This document shows positions 34,601-42,770 of a stretch of 64,000 nt of DNA, piece after piece. The stretch is taken from NCBI GenBank assembly GCA_026004775.1, contig BPJU01000009.1, positions 210,219 through 274,218 of the forward strand, given 5' to 3'. How positions within the stretch are numbered: position 1 is the stretch's first letter; every line of letters starts with the position of its first letter. The translations under genes were made by a program, and so were the position numbers. Below the pieces are notes generated by a model. The model worked only from the letters and a program-made list of their open reading frames with translations, searched no databases and was not told the DNA's origin. This stretch comes from Pirellulaceae bacterium (GTDB lineage: Bacteria; Planctomycetota; Planctomycetia; Pirellulales; Pirellulaceae).

Positions 34601-35605
34601 AGCGGGCAGGCAGCCGACGTCGTCGGCTCGCGGGCCCACGCGGTGCTCTACCAACTCCGCGATCGTCTGGCACGGCTGTGGCTCGACCACAGCCACATGC
34701 TGCGCCTGTCGGTGGTGGAACAGCTTTTCTCCGAGCGGCTATGGAGGCAGACACGCCGTTTCATCAGCCAGTACGGCGCCGAAATATTCACCCAATACAT
34801 GCTCGCCTTCGGAAATATCCGGGCCATCCTGCATCGGGGTGTTGGCAATTGGTTGGAGGAGCTGCGCGATGCTCCCGACTCGCCGTTCACTTTCGTGCAT
34901 GCCCTGAACACGCCGGCACGATGGAATCAAGCCGTCCGCATTCTGACACTGATCTTCGAGGCGATTTGTGAGAATTATTCCGAGTACCGCGACTATAATA
35001 GCACCACCACGCAATCAGACCGTGGAGAAAAACTTTTTATACTATTGGATTTCTTGCGGCTGAAGGCCCGCTTCGACCGCATCTGGTGGAACCTGCGACC
35101 TATTACCATCATGTATGAGCTACTGGCAAGATATGGTTATGAAAAGCTGGCCGCGTTCTCCGTTGAGGAAATGTTTCACCAGGTCTATCCCACCAGCTAC
35201 GAACTCGTGGAAAATCTCAAGCAACTCCAGCGCAAATATTCTGTTGAAATGGCCACCATCGCGGACAGGATGATTGTGCGGCACAAAAGAATTCTGGCCG
35301 AAGAAATGCTCAGATCCCTGGTCTCCAAAGTGGCTGCCGGCGGCAACACCCCTGCGGAGGAGGCACTGGCCGATTTGCATGAGCGGATAGAGCAGTTGGC
35401 CGCGGCGCCCTGCGGCGCCGGTTTCGAAATGCCGGAGTGGCTGGCGGCCTTGGATTCGGAAGTCGAACAGCTCGTGCGCCCCGTGCACCAACAACCAGAT
35501 CATGTTCTGCTGGAAAAACTCTGGCCGTTCCGCCGACTACCGGCGCGCCAGATTTCCCAGCAGGTTGCCGATTGGTGCCGTACGGCCGGTCCGATGGCGT
35601 CCTGA
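31640..35605 (+). CDS. Very large soluble helical protein, unknown
   Basis: 1321 aa, not recognised. There is no signal peptide or membrane helix, so it is probably cytoplasmic. Nearly the whole chain is predicted helical by eye: many amphipathic segments with Leu/Ala/Arg heptads, and TPR-like pairs such as LARIFLRLGLHDAANQQAER and LVRAGQLAEALERLEQLDQV. An acidic low-complexity hinge (EEPSEWDEEEEEGESE, about 683-698) splits it into two halves. A catalytic motif is not evident. The ATG at 31640 begins clear protein sequence (LDRVLGYLNFSSGSPDP), but its ribosome site is weak. It could be a scaffold for a large complex. Confidence 0.82.
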   Translation: MTLNQTSWDMETALDRVLGYLNFSSGSPDPAFLAALNWLYGECHRQGGGGVLERLRELLLEGIRQRQGSSRAFDDVRQAEAVVRIAFDRGLAAYRDFHSLLLGGHSEEELFQPFLLGRFLECLLAVGGPWDAPDEVVSRALDRFNDYVGLRPVAVLENQPCEPYRHEWFRPIPLYIQGAGVACGPYQRLVEYALEMLADAPSRFTRFAQFDLEQLEELAVDPRPFDFDHPASKAPNYYFGMWDPNRIDLQGRYRRFVLHEMTLGALRERVEQGAAAERDELEREAGVVLAGTILMASATRGSRPGGQMSTVVLAHLLAEIANFRDEFYEWAITRMAPAHRARLQREARRLHQPFGGARQHLNRAIADRRARQYTRLQLARIFLRLGLHDAANQQAERAGTASARLICRLECGIQQVEKLVRAGQLAEALERLEQLDQVLRQGIECGALADPWYILGFAAQYPLFSAQESIHDHRLDDLVRLIDQLFTQAARLWSSAAAGEQPSIVQRVRRWFADLVDWWRQFAAHESPHVEAPDPDAVFQSAERVAEALAHWQQAGAAAGDVAFWAEHVELFPSAEAYAHVVSALLERADYVAAMALLIHWLSRHREIGLAHGQHSFPAWTVRWLLGVADHPWSDDPVQSAQLRWRHARRFMELLEVNAEELWQVPRWDEAVAATPVAESLGEEPSEWDEEEEEGESEIYRAAYEGMIYRDQTDDGVDGSLADAPMAKASAPEDAAHSSMRLQLGFLHHVARLWKILAMHPGFQFHEEKSVKRDFWLRWWEQAEQFRSGLYRLAAQVAGSPLPMPGLSADAHIEYDQKRSARDALIETVVDAAVAMGEAVLWLRAALGAEAAEPAQRDAWYADEELSRAARVLSALKDGQWHAAERAFERLLAGLRFRPLLYLPIARGGDPRLVIAARTRRRIVETLLVCLPRSGLIGQSCQLLELARHMDRVNTAGQGAVTEFDELYELGFRQIVSTILQGFADPQSGQAADVVGSRAHAVLYQLRDRLARLWLDHSHMLRLSVVEQLFSERLWRQTRRFISQYGAEIFTQYMLAFGNIRAILHRGVGNWLEELRDAPDSPFTFVHALNTPARWNQAVRILTLIFEAICENYSEYRDYNSTTTQSDRGEKLFILLDFLRLKARFDRIWWNLRPITIMYELLARYGYEKLAAFSVEEMFHQVYPTSYELVENLKQLQRKYSVEMATIADRMIVRHKRILAEEMLRSLVSKVAAGGNTPAEEALADLHERIEQLAAAPCGAGFEMPEWLAALDSEVEQLVRPVHQQPDHVLLEKLWPFRRLPARQISQQVADWCRTAGPMAS

Positions 35606-35671
35606 GAATCGAACGGCTGCTGCGCCAGCCTCGATCCCATCCTTGCTGTTATCCGCCAGACCAAAGGGATT

Positions 35672-37105
35672 TCAACCGAGACCGCGGATGGGCGTTCCTT
35701 CAGACAGCCGGTAGCGCGTGCCTCGCAACGTGTCTCGATAGCTCTCCTTCGGGTCGATCCCCAGGTGTTCCAGGATCGTCGCTGCCAGGTCCGCCGGGCT
35801 GACGGGATTCTCCTCCACGAACGCCCCGTGGGCGTTGCTGCTGCCGTAGACCTGCCCGCCTCGAATGCCACCCCCGGCCACCAGTGCGGTGAAGGCGTTG
35901 GGCCAATGGTCGCGGCCCGTCTTGCGCGTGTTGCTGCTCTGGGAGAATTGTCCCAACCGAGGCGTCCGCCCAAACTCACCCACCGCCACCACCAACGTCG
36001 TTTCCAGCAACCCCCGCTGGTGCAGATCCTCAAGAAATGCGGAAAAAGCCTTGTCAAAAATAGGGCACAACAGATTCTTCAATTTGGGGAAATTGTCCTG
36101 GTGGGTATCCCAACAGGTATTGGCTCCGTCGATCTTGGTTTCGTCCTCCCAGTTGACCGTCACCAGGGCTACACCGGCCTCCACGAGGCGCCGGGCCATC
36201 AACAAGCTCTGCCCCACGACGGTTCGTCCATAGCGGTCGCGCACCGAATCGGGTTCCTGCTCGGTGTCCAACCACTGCGCGGCGCGACTCATCAGCAGTT
36301 CGTAAGCCTGTTCGCGGAATTGCTGCCACGGCTGGATAAGTGCCCCTGCTTCCAGCACGCTCCCTGCATCGACTCGATCCAGCAAGCGGCGGCGTTCCGC
36401 GATGCGTTCCAACGGCACGTGCGGTCGCAGCTTCAAGCCATCCACGCGAAACCGCAACGTTTCACTGTCGCCTTCGACCAGCAGGGCATTATACTTCTCC
36501 CCCATCCGCCCGCCGGTCTGCCCCGCGATCCGCCGGGCCTGCCCAGGAAACTGGAGATACCAAGGCAGTACCACCGACGGCGGTACGCTCGTGCGGCGGC
36601 GATAGAAACGATGGACCATGCTGGAAAGGGAGGGCCAGTCCTGCGGGTCGGCCTGATCGGTCGTGGGAGCTCCAAAATAGGGCCGCCCCGTAAACAGCTC
36701 GCTGCATGCCGGCCCGTGCACGTTCATCTGGTGGGTCATCGAGCGAATCAGGCACAGCTTGTCCATCTGCCGGGCAAGCAGCGGCAAATGCTCACACACC
36801 TGAATACCCGGTACACATGTGGAAATCGGCTGAAATTCGCCGCGTACCTCTGCCGGTGCAGAGGGCTTCATGTCCCAAAGATCGATATGACTGGGACCGC
36901 CAAAAAGGAAGAAAAACACGCAGGAGTTTTGGCGGCGAGCCGAGCCCTGGCCGTGGGAGCTGCGCAACCACAAAAGCTCGGGCAACGACAGACCCAGCAA
37001 GCTGAGACTGCCGATTCTGAGAACCGCACGCCTCGTAGGACGCGTTCGCACGGCGTCCGATCGCCACAGCCACCCGTTGGCAAGATACAGGGCCCGGCGT
37101 GCCAC
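35672..37105 (-). CDS. DUF1501 domain protein, Tat-exported
   Basis: 477 aa. The leader TRRAVLRIGSLSLLGLSLPE is a twin-arginine type signal for DUF1501 proteins. The core belongs to the alkaline phosphatase/sulfatase-like superfamily: FFLFGGPSHIDLWDMKP, MTHQMNVHGPACSELFTGRP, VVAVGEFGRTPRL and GRDHWPNAFTALVAGGGIRG. DUF1501 genes usually pair with a DUF1549/DUF1553 cytochrome-type gene; here no such partner is adjacent. Function is unknown, probably extracytoplasmic. The GTG at 37105 has AGGAG eight bases ahead. Confidence 0.93.
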   Translation of the reverse strand: MARRALYLANGWLWRSDAVRTRPTRRAVLRIGSLSLLGLSLPELLWLRSSHGQGSARRQNSCVFFFLFGGPSHIDLWDMKPSAPAEVRGEFQPISTCVPGIQVCEHLPLLARQMDKLCLIRSMTHQMNVHGPACSELFTGRPYFGAPTTDQADPQDWPSLSSMVHRFYRRRTSVPPSVVLPWYLQFPGQARRIAGQTGGRMGEKYNALLVEGDSETLRFRVDGLKLRPHVPLERIAERRRLLDRVDAGSVLEAGALIQPWQQFREQAYELLMSRAAQWLDTEQEPDSVRDRYGRTVVGQSLLMARRLVEAGVALVTVNWEDETKIDGANTCWDTHQDNFPKLKNLLCPIFDKAFSAFLEDLHQRGLLETTLVVAVGEFGRTPRLGQFSQSSNTRKTGRDHWPNAFTALVAGGGIRGGQVYGSSNAHGAFVEENPVSPADLAATILEHLGIDPKESYRDTLRGTRYRLSEGTPIRGLG

Positions 37106-37336
37106 GGCTGGTCTCCTGGAGTCAAGACAGCAATTGCCACCGGCTTATTGGGTTGATTTTGCCGGCTGCCAAGGCGACTTTCAAGAGAAAATTTATCCGG
37201 ATAGGCGCCGCACAACACACCACTATCTGCTCACGTCACCTTCGCGCCGCACATTTTTTTCGTACACTCCCAACAAAGCACCACCGGCACGACGGCGGTG
37301 GAATCGACGATCCGTGGTACGAGAGGGCTCCCCACC

Positions 37337-37828
37337 ATGGCCGGAACCACAGCCCTTGTGGGCATCATCATGGGAAGCCGGTCCGACTGGCGTACATTGC
37401 GGCACGCGGCGGCAATGCTGGAACAACTTCAAGTGCCGCACGAGCGGCGCATCGTATCGGCCCACCGCACCCCCGAATGGATGTGCCAGTACGCGCGGAC
37501 GGCGCGCGAGCGCGGCCTGCGCGTCATTATCGCCGGCGCCGGCGGTGCCGCCCACCTGCCCGGCATGGTGGCCGCCCAGACGATCTTGCCCGTACTGGGG
37601 GTTCCGGTGCGAGGCCGGGAGTTGGCCGGGGTTGATTCCTTGCTGTCGATCGTCCAAATGCCGGCCGGCGTTCCTGTGGGCACGCTGGCGATCGGCAAGG
37701 CCGGAGCGATCAATGCGGCACTTCTAGCTGCACGGATCCTGGCGCTGGATGATGCACAACTGGCTGCCCGGCTGGAACAACACATCACGCAGATGCGCGA
37801 CGCCGTGCTCGGAGACCACTTGCCATGA
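37337..37828 (+). CDS. purE: 5-(carboxyamino)imidazole ribonucleotide mutase
   Basis: 163 aa, normal size. The PurE signatures [23 protein letters not shown] and [17 protein letters not shown] are all present, including the catalytic His and the GSxSD phosphate-binding loop. It moves the carboxyl group from N5-CAIR to CAIR in purine synthesis. I use the ATG at 37337 (GAGAGGG upstream) instead of one 13 codons earlier. Its stop overlaps the purK start by four bases. Confidence 0.96.
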   Translation: MAGTTALVGIIMGSRSDWRTLRHAAAMLEQLQVPHERRIVSAHRTPEWMCQYARTARERGLRVIIAGAGGAAHLPGMVAAQTILPVLGVPVRGRELAGVDSLLSIVQMPAGVPVGTLAIGKAGAINAALLAARILALDDAQLAARLEQHITQMRDAVLGDHLP

Positions 37829-39000
37829 CGGCCGCCTATCCGTACACGATCTGGGAACCCGGCGCCACCATCGGCGTTTTGGGCGGAGGCCAACTGGGGA
37901 GGATGTTTGCCATGGCGGCCCGCCGCATGGGATACCGGATCCGCGTGGTGGACCCCGATCCTCACCCGCCGGCAGCCGCCGTGGCCGACGAACACTTGTG
38001 CGGCTCAGTAGCCGATCCGGATGTTCGCCGCCGCCTGATCGCTTCGGTGGATCTGGTCACGTATGAGTTTGAACATCTGCCGACAGAGGCTGTACAAGAA
38101 TTGTCGCAACATCGTCCGGTTTATCCGGGCCCGGAGGTGTTGCGGATCGCGCAACACCGGATCCTGGAAAAGCAATTCCTGGCTGCCGCCGGCATCCCTA
38201 CGGCACGTTTCTGGCCGATCCGTTCCGAGCAGGACATCCAAGCGGCATTATCCCAAATAGGTACGCCGGCGGTGCTGAAGGCCGCCCGCCACGGTTACGA
38301 CGGCAAAGGCCAGGTACGCGTGGATCAACCCGACCAGGCAGTCGAAGCGTTCCAGCAGTTGCGCACCAGCGAAGCGGTATGGGAGGCGTGGGTCGACTTT
38401 CACACCGAGTTCTCGGTGATCGTCGCGCGCAATCTGCGCGGCCAGATGGTTACTTTCCCCGCTGTACGCAACTGGCACCGACGCCACATTCTGGACGTTT
38501 CGGTGGCACCGGCAGGCCTGCCGGAAGAGGCGACCCGGCAGGCTGAAGCGATCGCCCAAAGCATCGCTCAACATTTCCGGTTGGTGGGGTTGATTTGCGT
38601 GGAATACTTCTACACCGAAGATCACCAGGTACTGGTCAACGAAATCGCTCCTCGACCGCACAATTCAGGCCACTTGACGATCGAGGCTGCCGTAACCAGC
38701 CAATTCGAGCAACACCTGCGGGCCATCTGTAATCTGCCGCTCGGCACCACCCAACTTCGCTGTCCTGCGGCCATGGCCAATCTGCTGGGTGAATTGTGGA
38801 TACCGCAGGCACCGCGATTTTCGCTGGTTTGTGGGATACCGGGAGTCTACTTGCATCTGTATGGCAAGCGAGGGGCGACCGTGGGGCGAAAAATGGGTCA
38901 CCTCACGGCGATCGGCACGTCGCCGGCACAGGCGCTGCGGCGAGTGCGGCGTGCTCGACACCTGCTGCAAAAAAGTGCGTGCGACACCACGCCCTACTAG
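37825..39000 (+). CDS. purK: 5-(carboxyamino)imidazole ribonucleotide synthase
   Basis: 391 aa ATP-grasp enzyme. It shows [17 protein letters not shown] at the N-terminus, [24 protein letters not shown] for ATP binding and [12 protein letters not shown] for metal binding. It carboxylates AIR with bicarbonate and ATP to N5-CAIR, the substrate of PurE. Translation is coupled to purE by an ATGA overlap. Slightly longer at the N-terminus than E. coli PurK. Confidence 0.96.
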   Translation: MTAAYPYTIWEPGATIGVLGGGQLGRMFAMAARRMGYRIRVVDPDPHPPAAAVADEHLCGSVADPDVRRRLIASVDLVTYEFEHLPTEAVQELSQHRPVYPGPEVLRIAQHRILEKQFLAAAGIPTARFWPIRSEQDIQAALSQIGTPAVLKAARHGYDGKGQVRVDQPDQAVEAFQQLRTSEAVWEAWVDFHTEFSVIVARNLRGQMVTFPAVRNWHRRHILDVSVAPAGLPEEATRQAEAIAQSIAQHFRLVGLICVEYFYTEDHQVLVNEIAPRPHNSGHLTIEAAVTSQFEQHLRAICNLPLGTTQLRCPAAMANLLGELWIPQAPRFSLVCGIPGVYLHLYGKRGATVGRKMGHLTAIGTSPAQALRRVRRARHLLQKSACDTTPY

Positions 39001-39037
39001 TCGCTGGATCCGCCGTTGGGCAACGCCGGCCAGCCAG

Positions 39038-39817
39038 CTAGCGACGCGGCGAGCGGTCGAGCCGCCAGCAGAGAGCCAAACACGTCACTCCGGCTTCGGC
39101 TTTCGCCAACTCATCGATCTCTACCCGATGCACTCGATAACCATTTTCTTCCAACATTCGGGCTGTCCGCCTGTGGGCAGCCGGCACCAGCACCTCGCCG
39201 GCAATCGACAAGACATTCGCTCCCCAAGGTTCCTCGTCCGGCACCGGCAACCAACCGGGCGGCAGACACGTCACGTCGATCCACTCAGGTTGCACAAGCA
39301 ACTGACCGCTGGGCAATGCCGTGCATGCCGTTTTCAAATGCAGGCACCCCTGGACCGGAACTTCAGTCACTTGGTAACCGAGAGGTTCCACGGTCCGGCG
39401 CAATTGGCTGATCCCTTCGGCGTTGGTACGCAGCGACCGCCCCACCCACAGCCGCCGGCCGACGCGCAGCACATCGCCACCTTCCAATGTTCCCGGCGGC
39501 AGGATCGGAATGGTGGGGAGCCATTGCTGCAAGCAGGACTGGACCAGCGCGGTTTCGGGCTGGCGTGACGGTACGCCGAATCGAGCAATCACCGCCAGTT
39601 CGTCCAACACAACCGCCGCATCTTCGATAAAGACGCTATCGGCCAGAGCATCATCCTTGTCCAGCCGTACCACCTGGACGCCCAGCCGTTCCAGCACTGA
39701 ACAATAGTCGGCGTGCTGGCGAAGAGCGCGAGCGATATCGATCGGTTGCCTGGCGACGAATGTTCTTTCACCTTCGGCGAGCCTTACGGAGGGAGGCCGA
39801 GTCAATGCTATCCACAT
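39038..39817 (-). CDS. Dimethylarginine dimethylaminohydrolase-like amidinohydrolase
   Basis: 259 aa. The guanidino-group-modifying fold is shown by DSVFIEDAAVVLDELAVIAR, TLEGGDVLRVGRRLWVGRS with the catalytic His later in CLHLKTACTALPSG, and the C-terminal GVTCLALCWR, where the nucleophilic Cys sits. It should hydrolyse N-methylated arginines or a related guanidine to citrulline and amine. Arginine deiminases are longer, so the DDAH type is preferred. It lies on the minus strand next to the spermidine-synthase-like gene. Confidence 0.9.
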   Translation of the reverse strand: MWIALTRPPSVRLAEGERTFVARQPIDIARALRQHADYCSVLERLGVQVVRLDKDDALADSVFIEDAAVVLDELAVIARFGVPSRQPETALVQSCLQQWLPTIPILPPGTLEGGDVLRVGRRLWVGRSLRTNAEGISQLRRTVEPLGYQVTEVPVQGCLHLKTACTALPSGQLLVQPEWIDVTCLPPGWLPVPDEEPWGANVLSIAGEVLVPAAHRRTARMLEENGYRVHRVEIDELAKAEAGVTCLALCWRLDRSPRR

Positions 39818-39870
39818 GCTGAATTACCCGCCGTGGTTTGCCGGGTTGCCCCGCCTGATGCGTACCGCCG

Positions 39871-41724
39871 TCAAGGAACAGCGGCTCCGGGATCGCCCGA
39901 AGCGGAGCTTTCACGCCGCACGCGGCGAATGAATTCCGCGCGGCGCTCGGCAGCTACCACTACCCTCGGTTCATGGTTGTCCAGTTGATCCAGCATTTCC
40001 CGAAATATCATTTCCTCTCGATGGTAAGTAGCTCCCAGCCCTGCCAGGTATTGCAGTCTCAGATCGAGATCCCGGTTCAACGGTACACCGGCCAACCAGG
40101 TGGTCAGATGAGTGGCCTCACCCGCATATGTGGCCAACAACTCAAACCCCGATCCGAACCCCACTTCAGCCAGCGAATCGGCAACCGGCCGATACGCCGG
40201 GGAAGCCAGTTTCTGTTCGATGGCATTCAAGTCGATGGTTGTCGGATCGCGCATGCCGAGCAGCACCACATCGTAGCCGGCTCCCAGGAAATCATTGCTC
40301 CATATGGTCGCCTCCGGGAAAACTGAAAAAAACGTCGCCAACTCGCTTTTCACCGCCGGCAGATCGCTTTCGTAAAGCGGCACCCATTGGGTCATCACGC
40401 CGCCAGGGTTCAAACGGGGCCGACAGAGCTGGAAGTATTCCTGGGTGTACAAACTGGCGGCTCCTTTTACCCATGGATGAATCGGATCCGATGTGATGAT
40501 GTCGAACTTCTCTTGGGTTGTGAGAATATAATGGCGAGCATCATCGTAGACAAAATGCACGCGAGGGTCATCGATCAAGTGATAGTTTTCGCCGGCAAAA
40601 TAGCGTGCTACTACTTTCGGCACCAGAGGTTCTATTTCACAGACTACTACGCGCTCTATGTGCGGATACAGCAAAAACGTACCGGCCGTTACTCCGGCTC
40701 CGCAACCGACTACCAACACGGTGCGCGGATCAGGATGGACGAGGGCGGGAATATGTCCTAACATCCGCTGCAAGCGCATATCTTGAGGCTCGCTGGAAGC
40801 TTCGATCTTGCCGCTGACATGGAAGTTGCGGGTTCCAGACTCCAGCAGCGTCACGGCCACCGAGGCGTTGGCACCTTCGGCCGCATAGACGACTTCTCCC
40901 CAGCCGAGGTCTCGGGGCAAGAAGCGACCGTAAGCGATCAGTTCCGCTGGGGTGTGCGGGAGCTTGACAATCAGAGACACGGCCAGCACGGCAACGACGG
41001 CGGCGGTTGCCGTTTCCGCTAGCCAAGTGAGCGGTCGCCGCTCCGGTCCTTCCGGCTCACCCCCAACCAGACGCCGGCCCCATACAACCATGGCAGCGGC
41101 CAGGGCCATCGCCACCAGCATCTGTCCGGCCCGCTGCGTGCCCCAAAGCGGAATCACCCCCAGGCTGAACACAAGCGATCCGCTGATCGCTCCCAGCGTG
41201 TTCATCGCGTAAACCACACCCACCACACGCCCGCTGTCGATCGGCGCAGCCGCGGCTGGATCTTTAGTCGTCCGTGTGACCGGTGATCCTCCCCGAAGGG
41301 CGACCGCCAGAGCCAACGGAAAGCTCGCCCCCCAGGCACACGCCGCCGGGAAGATCGCCCAGAAACTCCGCAACAAATCCAATTGGAATTTGTCCCACAC
41401 AGACCGGGTAAGCGTCGGCTCGATCGGCCAATACGGAATCGAGGCTGTCAATTGGTAGTGCGCCCATCCAATGGCAGCCACCAGAAAAACCTGAACCCAG
41501 GCCAGGTGGAGTCGAGGTGCCGGCCGTCCCGTGACGGCCGCCGCCGCAGCACTGCCCACCCCCAATCCCGCCAGGAAAACCGCAAGGATAATCGAAAATG
41601 TATAGACCGTGCCGCCCAGGGTCAGGGAAAGAAGTCGAGTCCAAACCACCTCGGCTCCCAATGCCGAGCAACCCGACAGGGCGATGGCCACAGCTACATC
41701 CCAAGGACATCCGCTGCGCATTGG
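39871..41724 (-). CDS. Fused MFS/spermidine synthase-like protein, C-terminal part
   Basis: This frame gives the second membrane half (PWDVAVAIALSGCSALGAEV, VYTFSIILAVFLAGLGVGS and further helices) and a spermidine-synthase-like methyltransferase-fold domain: VLVVGCGAGVTAGTFLLYP, VVCEIEPLVPKVV, DDARHYILTTQEKFDIITSD. The 5' part lies in another frame just upstream (41715-42403). Together they make a normal planctomycete fused transporter/aminopropyltransferase of about 840 aa. The domain may bind decarboxylated SAM or a related compound; the true reaction of these fusions is unknown. The frame remains open to 41814, but the break is best placed near 41710. Confidence 0.8.
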   Translation of the reverse strand, partial: PMRSGCPWDVAVAIALSGCSALGAEVVWTRLLSLTLGGTVYTFSIILAVFLAGLGVGSAAAAAVTGRPAPRLHLAWVQVFLVAAIGWAHYQLTASIPYWPIEPTLTRSVWDKFQLDLLRSFWAIFPAACAWGASFPLALAVALRGGSPVTRTTKDPAAAAPIDSGRVVGVVYAMNTLGAISGSLVFSLGVIPLWGTQRAGQMLVAMALAAAMVVWGRRLVGGEPEGPERRPLTWLAETATAAVVAVLAVSLIVKLPHTPAELIAYGRFLPRDLGWGEVVYAAEGANASVAVTLLESGTRNFHVSGKIEASSEPQDMRLQRMLGHIPALVHPDPRTVLVVGCGAGVTAGTFLLYPHIERVVVCEIEPLVPKVVARYFAGENYHLIDDPRVHFVYDDARHYILTTQEKFDIITSDPIHPWVKGAASLYTQEYFQLCRPRLNPGGVMTQWVPLYESDLPAVKSELATFFSVFPEATIWSNDFLGAGYDVVLLGMRDPTTIDLNAIEQKLASPAYRPVADSLAEVGFGSGFELLATYAGEATHLTTWLAGVPLNRDLDLRLQYLAGLGATYHREEMIFREMLDQLDNHEPRVVVAAERRAEFIRRVRRESSASGDPGAAVP

Positions 41725-42403
41725 CCCGCCCGGTGCCGTCGAGTTCCGTCTGCTGGGCGGCCGAGTACGGCGCGATGAACGACAAACCGAGAGCCAATAA
41801 GGCGGCCGCCGCATTCACAGCTACGGCGACACTGCTCGCCGTAGGCATATCGAATACGCGCAACAAGTAAAAACCGGCTACCAGGCAGCCCAATACCGCT
41901 CCGGCGATATTCCCGCCATAAAACCAACCCAACCAAGCCACGCCGTGTCGGGTTCGTTGGACGAAACGAGCGATCGCCGGGAGCGTCGCGCCCATGCAAA
42001 CGGTGGGCGGTATGAGACAAATCGCCGCAAGCCCTGCCCGCCCCATGGCCGCATACGCGGAACCAGCAACCCAGCGGCTGTACCACTGGTCCAGCTGCGG
42101 CAACCACTGGATCAGCCCCCATGCCCACAGACCGATCGCCGCTTCTAAAAAAGCGTACACCCGCAGCGGATGCCAGCGGGAAGGTACCAGCCAAGGCACC
42201 CCGATACTGCCCAGACACATCCCTCCCATGAACGTGCCCAACAGAACGGCCAGTGAAAGGGACGACGCCCCGATCACCAGTTCCAGCAACTGAAACCAGA
42301 CCACTTCATAGACAAGTGCCGCAGCACCACTGGCCACGAACAACAGGAGCAAGAGCGGTAGTGCCCTCCTGCCCGGATAAGCCTCTGTAGTCGAATCACC
42401 CAT
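41715..42403 (-). pseudogene. Fused MFS/spermidine synthase-like protein, N-terminal part (frameshifted)
   Basis: About 230 codons of membrane protein: SGAAALVYEVVWFQLLELV, VLLGTFMGGMCLGS, PPTVCMGATLPAIARFV and GWFYGGNIAGAVLGC are typical of the first half of the fusion. After ELDGTGRANAQR (near 41712) this frame turns into Gly/Ser-rich nonsense that runs to 41264, while the family sequence goes on in the neighbouring frame. So one base was gained or two lost at about 41708-41714, by mutation or assembly error. Start is either this ATG or one 13 codons upstream. Confidence 0.8.
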
Positions 42404-42505
42404 GGGAAACTCTGATGTCGAAAGTCGCTGCCCGGAATGCATGTGTTGCCGGTGCCACCTGAAACCGAGGCCCGCCTCGCCCGGCCCACAGGCAGCTATT
42501 TTAGA

Positions 42506-42571
42506 GCCTATCCGAATACCGGTTCGAGGGCCTATCGATAAAGCGGACCAAGGGCGGTTTTTCGGATAGGC
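42506..42571 (-). repeat. Dispersed palindromic element, copy 2 (inverted)
   Basis: Reverse complement of the element at 5823-5885 with a few changes and three added bases. Ends are GCCTATCCGAATACCG and CGGTTTTTCGGATAGGC; the central CTATCGATAAAG word is kept. It occupies the intergenic space between the MFS fusion gene and the decarboxylase gene. Confidence 0.85.
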
Positions 42572-42770
42572 AGTTAGTCGGAGCTTTCCCGCCCCGCACT
42601 TCCCCAGGCCAACGTACGTTCCGGCTCACAGCCGGTTCTAATTAGTAACCACCCGCATCGGAATAACTACCGCCGACTTGCCCGAAAAACGTATTAGGAA
42701 GCCTGTCGGTAATTGCCAACTACCTCGACTTGCTCACCCTAATGCACCACGCCTGCCGCGGCCGTCGCCT

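Noticed and set aside
35765..37156. A 463-codon plus-strand open frame
   Set aside because: Fully antisense to the DUF1501 gene.
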